This document shows positions 18,036 through 26,936 of a stretch of DNA of 64,000 nucleotides, in pieces (position 1 is the first letter of the stretch; the number at the start of each line of letters is the position of its first letter). The stretch comes from Bacteroidales bacterium (GTDB taxonomy: Bacteria > Bacteroidota > Bacteroidia > Bacteroidales > Paludibacteraceae). Location of the stretch: positions 62,001 to 126,000 of the forward strand of contig SUWZ01000001.1 in the NCBI GenBank assembly GCA_015061185.1. The letters run 5' to 3'. The notes beneath the pieces were generated by a model. The model ran no database searches, was not told the DNA's origin, and was given only the letters and a program-made list of their open reading frames with translations. The translations under genes and the position numbers were made by a program.

Positions 18036-21000
18036 TTATAACATAATGTTTAGTAGGATATTATAAGCAGAATCAACATCTTCAACATCAATAAATAAGA
18101 TAGATCGTTTCCCTCCTTTTTCTCTTAACTGACATCTGACAGCATGATTTTGCATATAATCAAGGATAGCACCAAAAGCCTGAGACTGATAATATACAGA
18201 ATTTTCATCCTGCACAAAATATCCCACCATACGATTTTGTTTTAAAACCAATTTTTCAAATCCCAGTCGTTCAGCTCTCCAACGAATACGAACTAAATTT
18301 AAAAGATTTTTTGTTTGAATCGGCAATTTTCCAAATCGGTCTATCAGACGCTCTTCAAAATTCCCCAACTCTTGCTCACTCTTCACATTATCCAACTCCC
18401 GATAAAGAGACATACGTTCCGAGACACTTTCAATATATTCCGGAGGAAATGTCAACTCCATATCAGTTTCCACTACACACTCCGCAACATATTTCTTCTC
18501 TTCAATTCGGACATTATCCTCCTCCTTAAATAGATGAGAAAACTCTTGCTCCTTTAACTCTTCCACTGCAGCATTTAATACCTTTTGATATGCTTCATAA
18601 CCCAAGTCAGCAATAAAGCCACTCTGCTCTGCTCCTAATAAGTTACCTGCACCTCTGATATCTAAATCTTGCATTGCGATATTGAACCCACTACCCAACT
18701 CTGAAAAACTCTCAATAGCCTGCAACCTTCTTTGCGCTTCTTTTGTCATCGCCACTGCAGAATCTACCATTAGGTAACAAAAGGCACGACGATTGCTTCG
18801 TCCCACTCGTCCCCTTAACTGATGCAAATCACTAAGCCCAAAATTTTGAGCTCTATTAATAATAATCGTATTACAATTAGAAATATCAATCCCCGACTCA
18901 ATTATCGTTGTAGCCAAAAGCACATCATACTCTTGATTCACAAAATCCATCATGATTTGCTCCAACTTTTCGCCCTCCATCTGACCATGCCCAATCGCCA
19001 CACGAACACCCGGAACCAATTGACGAATAAGAAGAGCCAAACCATCCAACTCCTTGACATTATTATTAACAAAAAAGACTTGACCATTGCGATCCATTTC
19101 AAAAGAAATAGCCTCCCGAATCACCTCTCTATCAAAGGTCAAAACCTCAGTCTGAACCGGATAACGATTAGGAGGAGGAGTACTGATAACAGATAAATCA
19201 CGCGCCCCCATCAATGAAAACTGCAAAGTTCGAGGAATAGGTGTTGCAGTCATTGTCAGCGTATCTACATTAACCTTCATCTGCTTTATCTTCTCCTTAA
19301 CAGCAACGCCAAATTTTTGTTCTTCATCAATCACCAACAATCCTAAATCCTTAAATTTCACATTTTTACCAAGAATCTTTTGCGTTCCAATAATAATATT
19401 AACATCTCCACTCTCCAACTCTTCTAATACTCGTTTTACATCTTTAGAAGAACGAGACCTATTTAAATAATCGACCTTACAAGGAAAATCCTTTAACCGA
19501 TCAGAAAATGTCTTATAGTGTTGGAAGGCTAAAACGGTTGTCGGGACCAAAACCGCCACTTGTTTATTATCACAAACTGCTTTAAATGCGGCACGGACTG
19601 CAATTTCTGTTTTTCCAAATCCAACATCACCACAAATTAAACGATCCATAGGTAAATCTCGCTCCATATCTCGCTTAACATCTATAGTAGTTTTTAGTTG
19701 ATCAGGAGTATCCTCAAAGATAAACGAAGCTTCCAACTCGGATTGTAAAAAACCATCCGGAGAAAAAGCAAAACCTCTCTCCTCTCTTCGCTTAGCATAT
19801 AATAGAATTAAATCTCTGGCTATATCCTTTAAGCGTTTTTTTGTTCGCTCTTTCATATTTTGCCAAGCAGAGGTCCCCAACTTACTAATTGTTGGAGCCT
19901 CCCCCTCTTTACTCTTGTATCGGGAGATTTTATGCAAAGAGTGAATACTCACCAATAACAGATCGTCATTCTTGTAGAGCAACTTTATCACCTCTTGTTT
20001 TTTTCCATTGGCATCAATTTGAATCAGACCTCCAAAACGGGCAACACCATGATCAATATGAACAACATAATCCCCCATTTTAAAACTATTCAACTCTTTT
20101 AATGTCAAAGCCACTTGCCCCGCTCTCGCCCTATCAGAACGCAACGAATACTTATGGTACCTATTAAAAATCTGATGATCTGTATAACAAGCTAACTTTA
20201 AATCATGAGAAATAAACCCTTCATGCAAAGTTTTATTAATAGTAGAATAAGCAAAAGTATCACCTCGATCACTAAAAATAGAATTCAATCGTTGCAACTG
20301 ATGCTCATTATCACTCAAAAAACAGATCGAATATCCATCTGCTTGCAATTGAGTTAAATTCTCACTTACAAGATCAAAATTCTTATTAAAAGCAGGCTGA
20401 AGGGAAGAAGAAAATTCAATCGTCTCCGCATCATTCCAATAGGGATTTTTAGAGAGATTAATTTTTCTGAATCCCTCCAATTTATCCCTTAAAGGAAAAG
20501 TAGAATATAGTTCATCGCAATCCTGTTTTTCCTCTAACAGAGAAGTTAAATGGTCGTATATTAACCGATAATTAGAAAACCCTAAAATAACATTATCCGG
20601 CAACGAATCCAGAAATAGTTCTTCGTTATCCGTCTCGTGAAGATTGGGAACTATATCCAACGACTCTTTTATCTCTTTGGATAATTGACTCTCCACGTCA
20701 AACGTTCTAATTGTATCAACTTCATCCCCAAAGAAATCAATGCGGTAAGGAAATTCCGAAGAAAAAGAGAAAACGTCAATCAAACTTCCCCTTACAGAGA
20801 ATTGTCCCGGCTCATACACAAAATCGACGCGAGAAAAACCATTCTCCAATAACAATTGCTCTACAACGGTTAAGTCAGCTATATCACCTTTACTGAGATG
20901 AATGATATTTTTCAGCAGTTCTGCTTTTTTCACCACAGGTTCAACCAAAGCATCAGGATAGGTAACGACAATAAAATGAGAATCAGGAGAATTTATTGCA

Positions 21001-21329
21001 GTTAATGCCTCTGTTCTCAAAATCTCATTTGCAGCATCCAAGCGATTTCCTTTGGAACTACGATAAGAGGAAGGAAAGAAGAACAAATTACTGTTTTTAC
21101 CCAATAATTGATCCAAATCGTGATAAAAATAGCCGGCAGATTCCGAATCTTCTAATATAAGAAGCACTCTTTTTTGCACATTTTTATAAAAAGAGGCAAC
21201 TAAAATAGTGCGTAACGAGCCTTCCATACCCGTCACGTTCAAATTTCCGTCATATTTCTCAGCCCATTTTTTTAATTTAACAAACTGATTATTAGAGGAA
21301 AACAAGTTAATCAAATTATTTAATTCCAA
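18036..21329 (-). CDS. mfd: transcription-repair coupling factor
   Basis: Mfd removes RNA polymerase stalled at DNA lesions and recruits UvrA. The protein has a UvrB-like N-terminal module and the RNA-polymerase-interacting domain (MGDYVVHIDHGVARFGG). Next come RecG-like translocase motifs: GDVGFGKTEIAVRAAF (Walker A), VIDEEQKFG (DEAD-box-type), TATPIPRTL, and LRGRVGRSNRRAFCYL (motif VI). The C-terminal TRCF domain closes it. The open frame runs to an ATG at 21518, but the N-terminal 63 residues are low-complexity and the frame there overlaps the divergent glycosyltransferase gene. A -7 box (21348-21355) lies just upstream of an in-frame TTG at 21329 that gives the family N-terminus ELNNLINLF. 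I therefore choose TTG, product about 1,097 residues. Confidence 0.92.
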   Translation of the reverse strand: MELNNLINLFSSNNQFVKLKKWAEKYDGNLNVTGMEGSLRTILVASFYKNVQKRVLLILEDSESAGYFYHDLDQLLGKNSNLFFFPSSYRSSKGNRLDAANEILRTEALTAINSPDSHFIVVTYPDALVEPVVKKAELLKNIIHLSKGDIADLTVVEQLLLENGFSRVDFVYEPGQFSVRGSLIDVFSFSSEFPYRIDFFGDEVDTIRTFDVESQLSKEIKESLDIVPNLHETDNEELFLDSLPDNVILGFSNYRLIYDHLTSLLEEKQDCDELYSTFPLRDKLEGFRKINLSKNPYWNDAETIEFSSSLQPAFNKNFDLVSENLTQLQADGYSICFLSDNEHQLQRLNSIFSDRGDTFAYSTINKTLHEGFISHDLKLACYTDHQIFNRYHKYSLRSDRARAGQVALTLKELNSFKMGDYVVHIDHGVARFGGLIQIDANGKKQEVIKLLYKNDDLLLVSIHSLHKISRYKSKEGEAPTISKLGTSAWQNMKERTKKRLKDIARDLILLYAKRREERGFAFSPDGFLQSELEASFIFEDTPDQLKTTIDVKRDMERDLPMDRLICGDVGFGKTEIAVRAAFKAVCDNKQVAVLVPTTVLAFQHYKTFSDRLKDFPCKVDYLNRSRSSKDVKRVLEELESGDVNIIIGTQKILGKNVKFKDLGLLVIDEEQKFGVAVKEKIKQMKVNVDTLTMTATPIPRTLQFSLMGARDLSVISTPPPNRYPVQTEVLTFDREVIREAISFEMDRNGQVFFVNNNVKELDGLALLIRQLVPGVRVAIGHGQMEGEKLEQIMMDFVNQEYDVLLATTIIESGIDISNCNTIIINRAQNFGLSDLHQLRGRVGRSNRRAFCYLMVDSAVAMTKEAQRRLQAIESFSELGSGFNIAMQDLDIRGAGNLLGAEQSGFIADLGYEAYQKVLNAAVEELKEQEFSHLFKEEDNVRIEEKKYVAECVVETDMELTFPPEYIESVSERMSLYRELDNVKSEQELGNFEERLIDRFGKLPIQTKNLLNLVRIRWRAERLGFEKLVLKQNRMVGYFVQDENSVYYQSQAFGAILDYMQNHAVRCQLREKGGKRSILFIDVEDVDSAYNILLNIML

Positions 21330-21347
21330 AATATTTAAAATTTTTCC

Positions 21348-21355
21348 CAAAGATA
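21348..21355 (-). promoter_or_regulatory. -7 box (TATCTTTG) of mfd
   Basis: It matches TAnnTTTG on the minus strand, 25 bases from the divergent + box. The mfd leader would be about 12 bases if translation begins at TTG 21329. Confidence 0.55.
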
Positions 21356-21380
21356 CAGAATAAAAATTCAAACCATTTTT

Positions 21381-21388
21381 TAAATTTG
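21381..21388 (+). promoter_or_regulatory. -7 box (TAAATTTG) of the glycosyltransferase-pyrC operon
   Basis: It matches TAnnTTTG, with a leader of about 22 bases to the GTG at 21417. It is divergent from and closely adjoining the mfd promoter. Confidence 0.6.
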
Positions 21389-21416
21389 CAAAAAACACAG
21401 TAAAAATTTTTAGAAA

Positions 21417-22166
21417 GTGAAAGATAGTGACGGAATTGTAATTATACCAACGTACAACGAAAAAGAAAACGTAGAAAATATAGTACGAGCGGTATTTGGT
21501 GAACCGAAGAAGTTCCACGTACTAATCATTGATGATGGTTCGCCCGATGGGACAGCTTCCATAGTAAAAAGTCTTCAAAAGGAATTTCCTGAAAAGCTTC
21601 ATATCATAGAAAGAGAGGGGAAATTGGGCTTAGGAACGGCATACATTACCGGTTTTAAGTGGGCATTGGAACATCAGTATGAGTATATTTTTGAGATGGA
21701 TGCTGATTTTTCACATAATCCGGATGACTTACTCAAGTTGCACAAAGCATGTTCAGAGGAAGGTGCAGATGTTGCAATTGGCTCTCGTTACATTAGCGGT
21801 GTTAATGTAGTGAATTGGCCTATGGGCAGAGTATTGATGTCCTATTTTGCCTCAAAATATGTGCGTATCATAACAGGATTGCGCATAGCAGACACAACAG
21901 CCGGCTTCAAATGCTACCGTAGAGAGGTATTGGAAACAATTGAATTAGATAAAATCAAATTCAAGGGATACGCTTTCCAAATTGAGATGAAATTCACTGC
22001 CTACAAATGCGGATTCACCATAAAAGAGGTACCCATTATATTTGTCAATCGAGTATTAGGCAATTCAAAAATGAGTGGCGGTATATTTGGCGAAGCTATC
22101 TTGGGGGTAATTCGCCTAAAATGGGATAGTCTATTCCGTAAATATCCACAAAAAAAGAACAAATAA
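21417..22166 (+). CDS. polyprenol monophosphomannose synthase-like glycosyltransferase (GT2)
   Basis: This 249-residue GT-A enzyme has the dolichol-phosphate mannose synthase pattern: IIPTYNEKENVENIVRA, DDGSPDGTA, the metal-binding MDADFSHNPDDL, GSRYISG and VPIIFVNR. It probably transfers mannose or a related sugar from a nucleotide sugar to undecaprenyl phosphate on the cytoplasmic face of the membrane. No C-terminal membrane helices are present, so it is the short, soluble form. Translation starts at GTG (21417), directly ahead of KDSDGIVIIPTYN. The downstream dihydroorotase gene begins 14 bases later, an operon often seen in Bacteroidota. Confidence 0.9.
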   Translation: MKDSDGIVIIPTYNEKENVENIVRAVFGEPKKFHVLIIDDGSPDGTASIVKSLQKEFPEKLHIIEREGKLGLGTAYITGFKWALEHQYEYIFEMDADFSHNPDDLLKLHKACSEEGADVAIGSRYISGVNVVNWPMGRVLMSYFASKYVRIITGLRIADTTAGFKCYRREVLETIELDKIKFKGYAFQIEMKFTAYKCGFTIKEVPIIFVNRVLGNSKMSGGIFGEAILGVIRLKWDSLFRKYPQKKNK

Positions 22167-22180
22167 ATCACATTAATAAT

Positions 22181-23527
22181 ATGAAAAACATTCTAATCCA
22201 CAAAGCAAAGATTATCAATGAAGGAAACTCTTTCAAAGGCTCAGTGCTGATTGAAGGTGAGAAAATCACAAAAATTTTTAAAGATGAGGTTCCGGAAAAT
22301 ATATTAAAGAATGCCGAAATTATAGACGGAGAAGACAAGTGGTTATTACCCGGAGTGATTGACACTCACGTGCATTTCCGCGAACCTGGACTTACAGCAA
22401 AAGCAGATTTTTACACAGAGTCAAGAGCTGCCGTAGCAGGAGGCGTTACCAGTGTTATGGACATGCCAAACACAGACCCACAAACTACGACAATGGCTGA
22501 AATAGATAAGAAAATTGCTATTGCAGAGTCAAAATCATTGGTTAATTTCTCTTGTTACTTAGGTGCAACAAACGAAAATATTGATGAAGTCGTAAATGTT
22601 GATAAAAACAAAGTGTGCGGTATAAAAGTATTCTTAGGTGCATCAACCGGAAATATGAGAGTAAATGATCCTAAAGTTTTGGAACGTATATTTGCAGAAT
22701 CTCCAATTTTAGTGGCAACTCATAACGAAGATGAGGAGATAATTTCAGCCAATTTAAAAAAGGTAAAAGAGGAATTAGGCGATCAACCTATTCCAATATC
22801 CTATCATGAAATTATCCGTAATTCTGATGCTTGCTACAAATCAACTTCTAAGGCTATTGATTTAGCTACAAGATATGGGACGAGATTACACGTATTGCAC
22901 TTAACAACTGCAAAAGAGTTGGCATTATTCAGTAACAAACCTGCAACAGAAAAAAAGATTACAGCAGAGACTTGCGTTGGTTATCTTTGGTTTGATGACA
23001 ATGACTACGAACGTCTTAATGCAAAAATCAAATGTAACCCAGCCATAAAAAAAGAAAAGAGTCGCGTCAATTTGTTAAAAGCTATTGAAATGGGATATAT
23101 TGATACCATTGCAACAGACCATGCTCCTCACCTACTATCAGAAAAAGAGGGGGATTGTTTGCAAGCTGTATCCGGATTCCCATCCATTCAACACTCGTTG
23201 CCAATGATGCTGAATTTAGCTAAAAAAGGTAATTTCACTCGCGAGCAAGTAGTTGAAAAAATGTGCCATAATCCGGCAAAAATTTTCAATATTGAAAAAA
23301 GAGGCTTTATTCGCAAGGGATTTTTTGCTGATTTAGTATTGATTGAACCTAATTCTCCATACACAGTGGAACAAAAAGATTTAGAATATAAATGTGGTTG
23401 GTCTCCGATGGAAGGTGCCACTCTAAATTATAAAGTTTGTAAAACTTTTGTAAATGGAAAATTGGTTTATGATGAAGGGAAAATTGATGACTCACAAAAG
23501 GGTAAGTTATTGACTTTTACCAGATAA
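22181..23527 (+). CDS. pyrC: dihydroorotase
   Basis: Third step of pyrimidine synthesis: reversible cyclisation of carbamoyl-aspartate to dihydroorotate. The 448-residue amidohydrolase has the metal motif DTHVHFREPG (residues about 61-70), ASTGNMRVNDP, histidines in VATHNEDEE and LHVLHLTTAKE, and the catalytic aspartate in ATDHAPHL. The size and REPG motif place it in the class I/AllB-like dihydroorotases. Allantoinase or hydantoinase activity is the alternative, but pyrimidine genes pyrD and pyrK elsewhere in the window favour dihydroorotase. A terminator follows. Confidence 0.92.
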   Translation: MKNILIHKAKIINEGNSFKGSVLIEGEKITKIFKDEVPENILKNAEIIDGEDKWLLPGVIDTHVHFREPGLTAKADFYTESRAAVAGGVTSVMDMPNTDPQTTTMAEIDKKIAIAESKSLVNFSCYLGATNENIDEVVNVDKNKVCGIKVFLGASTGNMRVNDPKVLERIFAESPILVATHNEDEEIISANLKKVKEELGDQPIPISYHEIIRNSDACYKSTSKAIDLATRYGTRLHVLHLTTAKELALFSNKPATEKKITAETCVGYLWFDDNDYERLNAKIKCNPAIKKEKSRVNLLKAIEMGYIDTIATDHAPHLLSEKEGDCLQAVSGFPSIQHSLPMMLNLAKKGNFTREQVVEKMCHNPAKIFNIEKRGFIRKGFFADLVLIEPNSPYTVEQKDLEYKCGWSPMEGATLNYKVCKTFVNGKLVYDEGKIDDSQKGKLLTFTR

Positions 23528-23547
23528 CAAACCTATTCAACAAATAA

Positions 23548-23588
23548 AACGTGTGCTGAAAATTATTGATTTCGGCACACGTTTTTTT
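23548..23588 (+). terminator. terminator of the glycosyltransferase-pyrC operon
   Basis: A 14-bp stem, AACGTGTGCTGAAA with TTTCGGCACACGTT (one G-U pair), followed by seven T. Confidence 0.92.
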
Positions 23589-23655
23589 AGAAGTTGATTA
23601 TATTAATAACTTCTTATACCACAAGCGAGTAAAAACCAAACTTTTTTTCGACTCT

Positions 23656-26600
23656 TTACTTTACAAGAACTGTCTGAGAAGCAACCTTTCCTGCTAATTC
23701 ATACTTAATAACATATATTCCGGAAGGCAACGGAATATCTATCCATTCTGCAAAGTCTTCACCATGAATGAGTAATGTACCATCCACTCGATATACATCG
23801 TAGGCGAATAGCCCCTCCACAAACTTTATAACACTAAGTTTACCAAATTCTGAGACAAAACAGAGGGAGTCATTCATCTGAACTATCGGAATATCAACCT
23901 CTTCTTCTCCATCACCACTCGGAGAAAATGGGAACGACAATATTCTCCATTCTCTATGAGCATTAGCACCTGTTTCATCAGCCTCCCACAATCCCACATT
24001 TGTACCAATAGAGGTATTCACTCCTTCTAAATCAAATAATTTATCGTTGGAAACGGAGCTAATTTTGAAACAATTCTCACCCAAAGGAAGGATAGCAAAT
24101 TGTTGATTGATATCGCCCGTCAATTCTAACATTTCAGTCCAATATGAGCCATTATCAGTAATAGCCATCTTTTTACCATCTCGAAGCGTATAAATCGCAT
24201 AATTCCCACCTTCCAACTTATCAAAAAACCACCTTTGCATCGTATCCATTGCACAAAACGAAGATAAAGACAAAGAGCTACCGGAAAGCGACATTGGATA
24301 GGGACAACTACGAGGGACAATCAAATAGGGCATCTCATCCATCAAAGGTTCAATACCTTTGCTACCCTCAACAGGAACAACAAATGTAGCAATCTCCTCA
24401 CCACCCATTTGGTAAGAAAGCTGACCATTCTCTATTAAAAAATCGGTCTCCTCGCTACAATTTTTATCTCTATTTGTCACATATAAAGAAACATTGGCAT
24501 TATTTAATCCACTAAATAAAGAGAGATCAACAAAGAATAGTTTTTCATCAGTTGTAGTGTTCAGCATCACCAAAACCACCTCATCTTGTTCTGGACTCAA
24601 AGCTGCCAACAAATCATTTCTACCGGTCATCAGGAAAGTATAACCCTGCTTAATAAAACGAGATACTTGCATACGGATGTAGAAATTTTTGATTATCTCG
24701 TATGTTTGAGCAGAAAAATTCCCTTTCACCAAACACCATTGGTCATTCCCTTCTTCCACAAATTGCCAATCAATCCAAGCTTGAGGAATCAAGTAATTAA
24801 GGTCGTCAAACATCCGTTGAGCCATAGCTAAGTTACCGGCTATACCTGTTCCTCCTGCCCCTGTTTCAGACATCCAAAGAGGTAATTTAAGTTCTTGCAC
24901 CAAATCTTTCAGATTTGCTTTATCCATAACAGAACCACCATACGTATGCACATTAAACTGTCCCAACATAGGCACAATATCCCCTTCAGATTTATAAAGT
25001 TGCAATTCACCAATAGCAGTTGTAACACTGGTCTCATCACAAGCAGAAATAACAGTATTAAGTCCGGAAGCTTTTAACTTAGGATAAAGGACTCGCAACA
25101 AATTAACCTGAGAAGCAGGATCAAAATGGCACCCCTCTTGCCCTCCATTGGCACCCCAATAGTTGGTATTGGGCTCATTAAATGGATCTAACGTTTTAAA
25201 TTCTATTCCATATACTTCTTTATAATGCTTACAAACCTCTATCAAATAATCACAAAACTGAGAATAGTATTCTGGTTTTAAATTATCTTTATTTGCTGTT
25301 GAATTTCCGGAAGAGCATCCACTATAGGTCATCCAATAGGGAGGCGAATTAGAAAATGCCTCAAAAATAGCATCAGGTCTCAACTCCTTTATTTTTAACA
25401 AAATCTTACGCTGTCCTTCATCCGCCGACCAATTATATGCAGCACCCTCAGAAGGCAAGAATCCCTCCATTTCAGCCCGTTTCCCTTTCCCATTACACAT
25501 GTGACCATTGTAGTGTGATGGGTGATCTCCACCGCCGATATTATAGCGAAAAATATTATAATTTAACTTATCCTTATCCACCAAGAGATGCACCAATTTA
25601 TCAATTTTATCATCACTCCACTTTCCACACATATTAGCCCACCAACAAAGAGATACTCCCCATCCTTCTAAATTTTGCTGAGGAGTAGCAGGATTTATGC
25701 GAGCAGAACTAACCTTGGAAGGAGCATATTTCGCTAGAAGATTCGTATATTCTTGCTCAGTAATACTTACAACAGAACCATGTCTCATTACAGAAGGGAG
25801 CGAATATTGATCAGAACCCAACTGACTAAATTGACCAGAATTCAAATCTGTAGTAACAAGAGGGTAATAACCTTTACCACCAAAATCATCCAAGAAAAGA
25901 CACCACTTATCCTCTCCATTAAACTTGAAACAAGTTGGACCTTCCACATAAGCAATCTGACTCATATCCGAACGAATTTCACTCCATTCTCCCAATAACG
26001 ATGACGACTTCTCCATGATGATATACTTTCCAGACGTTGGCAAACCTTGCTTATGAGCTTGAGTTGCTTCATTTTTCTTAAATCTATAATAGGTATCTCC
26101 CACTTTTATTGCAGTTGCATCTATAACACTAATTGCCTGATTGGAAGAATTTCTTAATTCAATCCAAACTTTCGTCTCGGAAAAAGATCGGAAATCCTTT
26201 GTCGTACAATAATAGACTCTATGCGTATTATCATTATTCGAGACCGGTTGATTTCCAGGGATTTTAGAAGACCAAAAAAGAATATACTCTTCATTTTCTT
26301 CATCATAAAAAGCTTCCGGAGCCCAAGTGCAACCAGCACCACGGGGTGCCACTTGGCACATTCTCTGTTCTGACCAATTCACCAAGTCTGAAGACTCCCA
26401 TATCATAACAGACTGACTACCTGTTGTTTGAGCAGCAGTCCAATCATTATTCCCATAGATCTTCAAATCAGTGGCAATTACAAAAAACTTATTGCCATCT
26501 GCCGAACGCATAATAAAAGGATCTCTTACCCCTTTTTCACCCAATGAGGAAGTTAGTACCGGCTTTCCATCATTTAAGTCGGTCCAATTCAATCCATCTC

Positions 26601-26763
26601 GACTAATGGCAAAATAAATTTGCTCACCCTGAGCCAACCCCTCCCCCTTAAAATAGGCAAAGAGATAAGCAGAAAAATCTTGCTGCTGACCCATTAATAG
26701 TGTTGGTACTGAAAATAAAATTAAAGCAAAAAATAGGTGAATACGTAATATAAATGTTTTCAT
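23656..26763 (-). CDS. secreted multidomain glycosidase: GH43-like β-propeller + GH30 + β-trefoil-like domain + T9SS tail
   Basis: 1,035 residues. After a signal peptide (IHLFFALILFSVPTLLMG), residues about 28-345 form a GH43-like five-bladed propeller (GVRDPFIMRSADGNKFFVI, WAPEAFYDEENEEYILFW). Residues about 355-790 are a GH30 endo-β-1,6-galactanase-like (α/β)8 domain: GWGVSLCWWANMCGKW, acid/base Glu in DPFNEPN (about E531) and nucleophile Glu in MSETGAGG (about E631). A region about 820-950 with repeated Trp/Gly blocks looks like a ricin-type β-trefoil carbohydrate-binding domain. The last 80 residues end PSGIYVIKYELAGKVASQTVLVK, a T9SS sorting domain, so the enzyme is exported to the surface. 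It probably trims arabinogalactan side chains. Followed downstream of its own start by 170 bases and another large glycosidase gene on the same strand. Confidence 0.88.
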   Translation of the reverse strand: MKTFILRIHLFFALILFSVPTLLMGQQQDFSAYLFAYFKGEGLAQGEQIYFAISRDGLNWTDLNDGKPVLTSSLGEKGVRDPFIMRSADGNKFFVIATDLKIYGNNDWTAAQTTGSQSVMIWESSDLVNWSEQRMCQVAPRGAGCTWAPEAFYDEENEEYILFWSSKIPGNQPVSNNDNTHRVYYCTTKDFRSFSETKVWIELRNSSNQAISVIDATAIKVGDTYYRFKKNEATQAHKQGLPTSGKYIIMEKSSSLLGEWSEIRSDMSQIAYVEGPTCFKFNGEDKWCLFLDDFGGKGYYPLVTTDLNSGQFSQLGSDQYSLPSVMRHGSVVSITEQEYTNLLAKYAPSKVSSARINPATPQQNLEGWGVSLCWWANMCGKWSDDKIDKLVHLLVDKDKLNYNIFRYNIGGGDHPSHYNGHMCNGKGKRAEMEGFLPSEGAAYNWSADEGQRKILLKIKELRPDAIFEAFSNSPPYWMTYSGCSSGNSTANKDNLKPEYYSQFCDYLIEVCKHYKEVYGIEFKTLDPFNEPNTNYWGANGGQEGCHFDPASQVNLLRVLYPKLKASGLNTVISACDETSVTTAIGELQLYKSEGDIVPMLGQFNVHTYGGSVMDKANLKDLVQELKLPLWMSETGAGGTGIAGNLAMAQRMFDDLNYLIPQAWIDWQFVEEGNDQWCLVKGNFSAQTYEIIKNFYIRMQVSRFIKQGYTFLMTGRNDLLAALSPEQDEVVLVMLNTTTDEKLFFVDLSLFSGLNNANVSLYVTNRDKNCSEETDFLIENGQLSYQMGGEEIATFVVPVEGSKGIEPLMDEMPYLIVPRSCPYPMSLSGSSLSLSSFCAMDTMQRWFFDKLEGGNYAIYTLRDGKKMAITDNGSYWTEMLELTGDINQQFAILPLGENCFKISSVSNDKLFDLEGVNTSIGTNVGLWEADETGANAHREWRILSFPFSPSGDGEEEVDIPIVQMNDSLCFVSEFGKLSVIKFVEGLFAYDVYRVDGTLLIHGEDFAEWIDIPLPSGIYVIKYELAGKVASQTVLVK

Positions 26764-26872
26764 AAACCGTTTATAATAATGATTTTAAAGATTCAACAAT
26801 TTGAAAACCGCGTAAAAGTATATATAAAAAAAATTAAAAACAAAAAAAAGAAAAACTAAAAAGTTGTCGCAG

Positions 26873-26910
26873 AAAAAAATAAGTGAGATACCATCACTGG
26901 CACCTCACTT
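26873..26910 (-). terminator. terminator of the double-GH43 gene
   Basis: On the minus strand AAGTGAGGTGCC pairs with GGTATCTCACTT (two G-U), then a U-rich tail (A run 26873-26879). It separates the two large glycosidase genes into different transcripts. Confidence 0.85.
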
Positions 26911-26936
26911 CCCAAAAAAAACATTTTATGATACCA

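Noticed and set aside
21330..21518. N-terminal 63-residue extension of Mfd from ATG 21518
   Set aside because: Low-complexity aromatic/Lys-rich residues with no family similarity, overlapping the divergent gene and preceding the promoter box.
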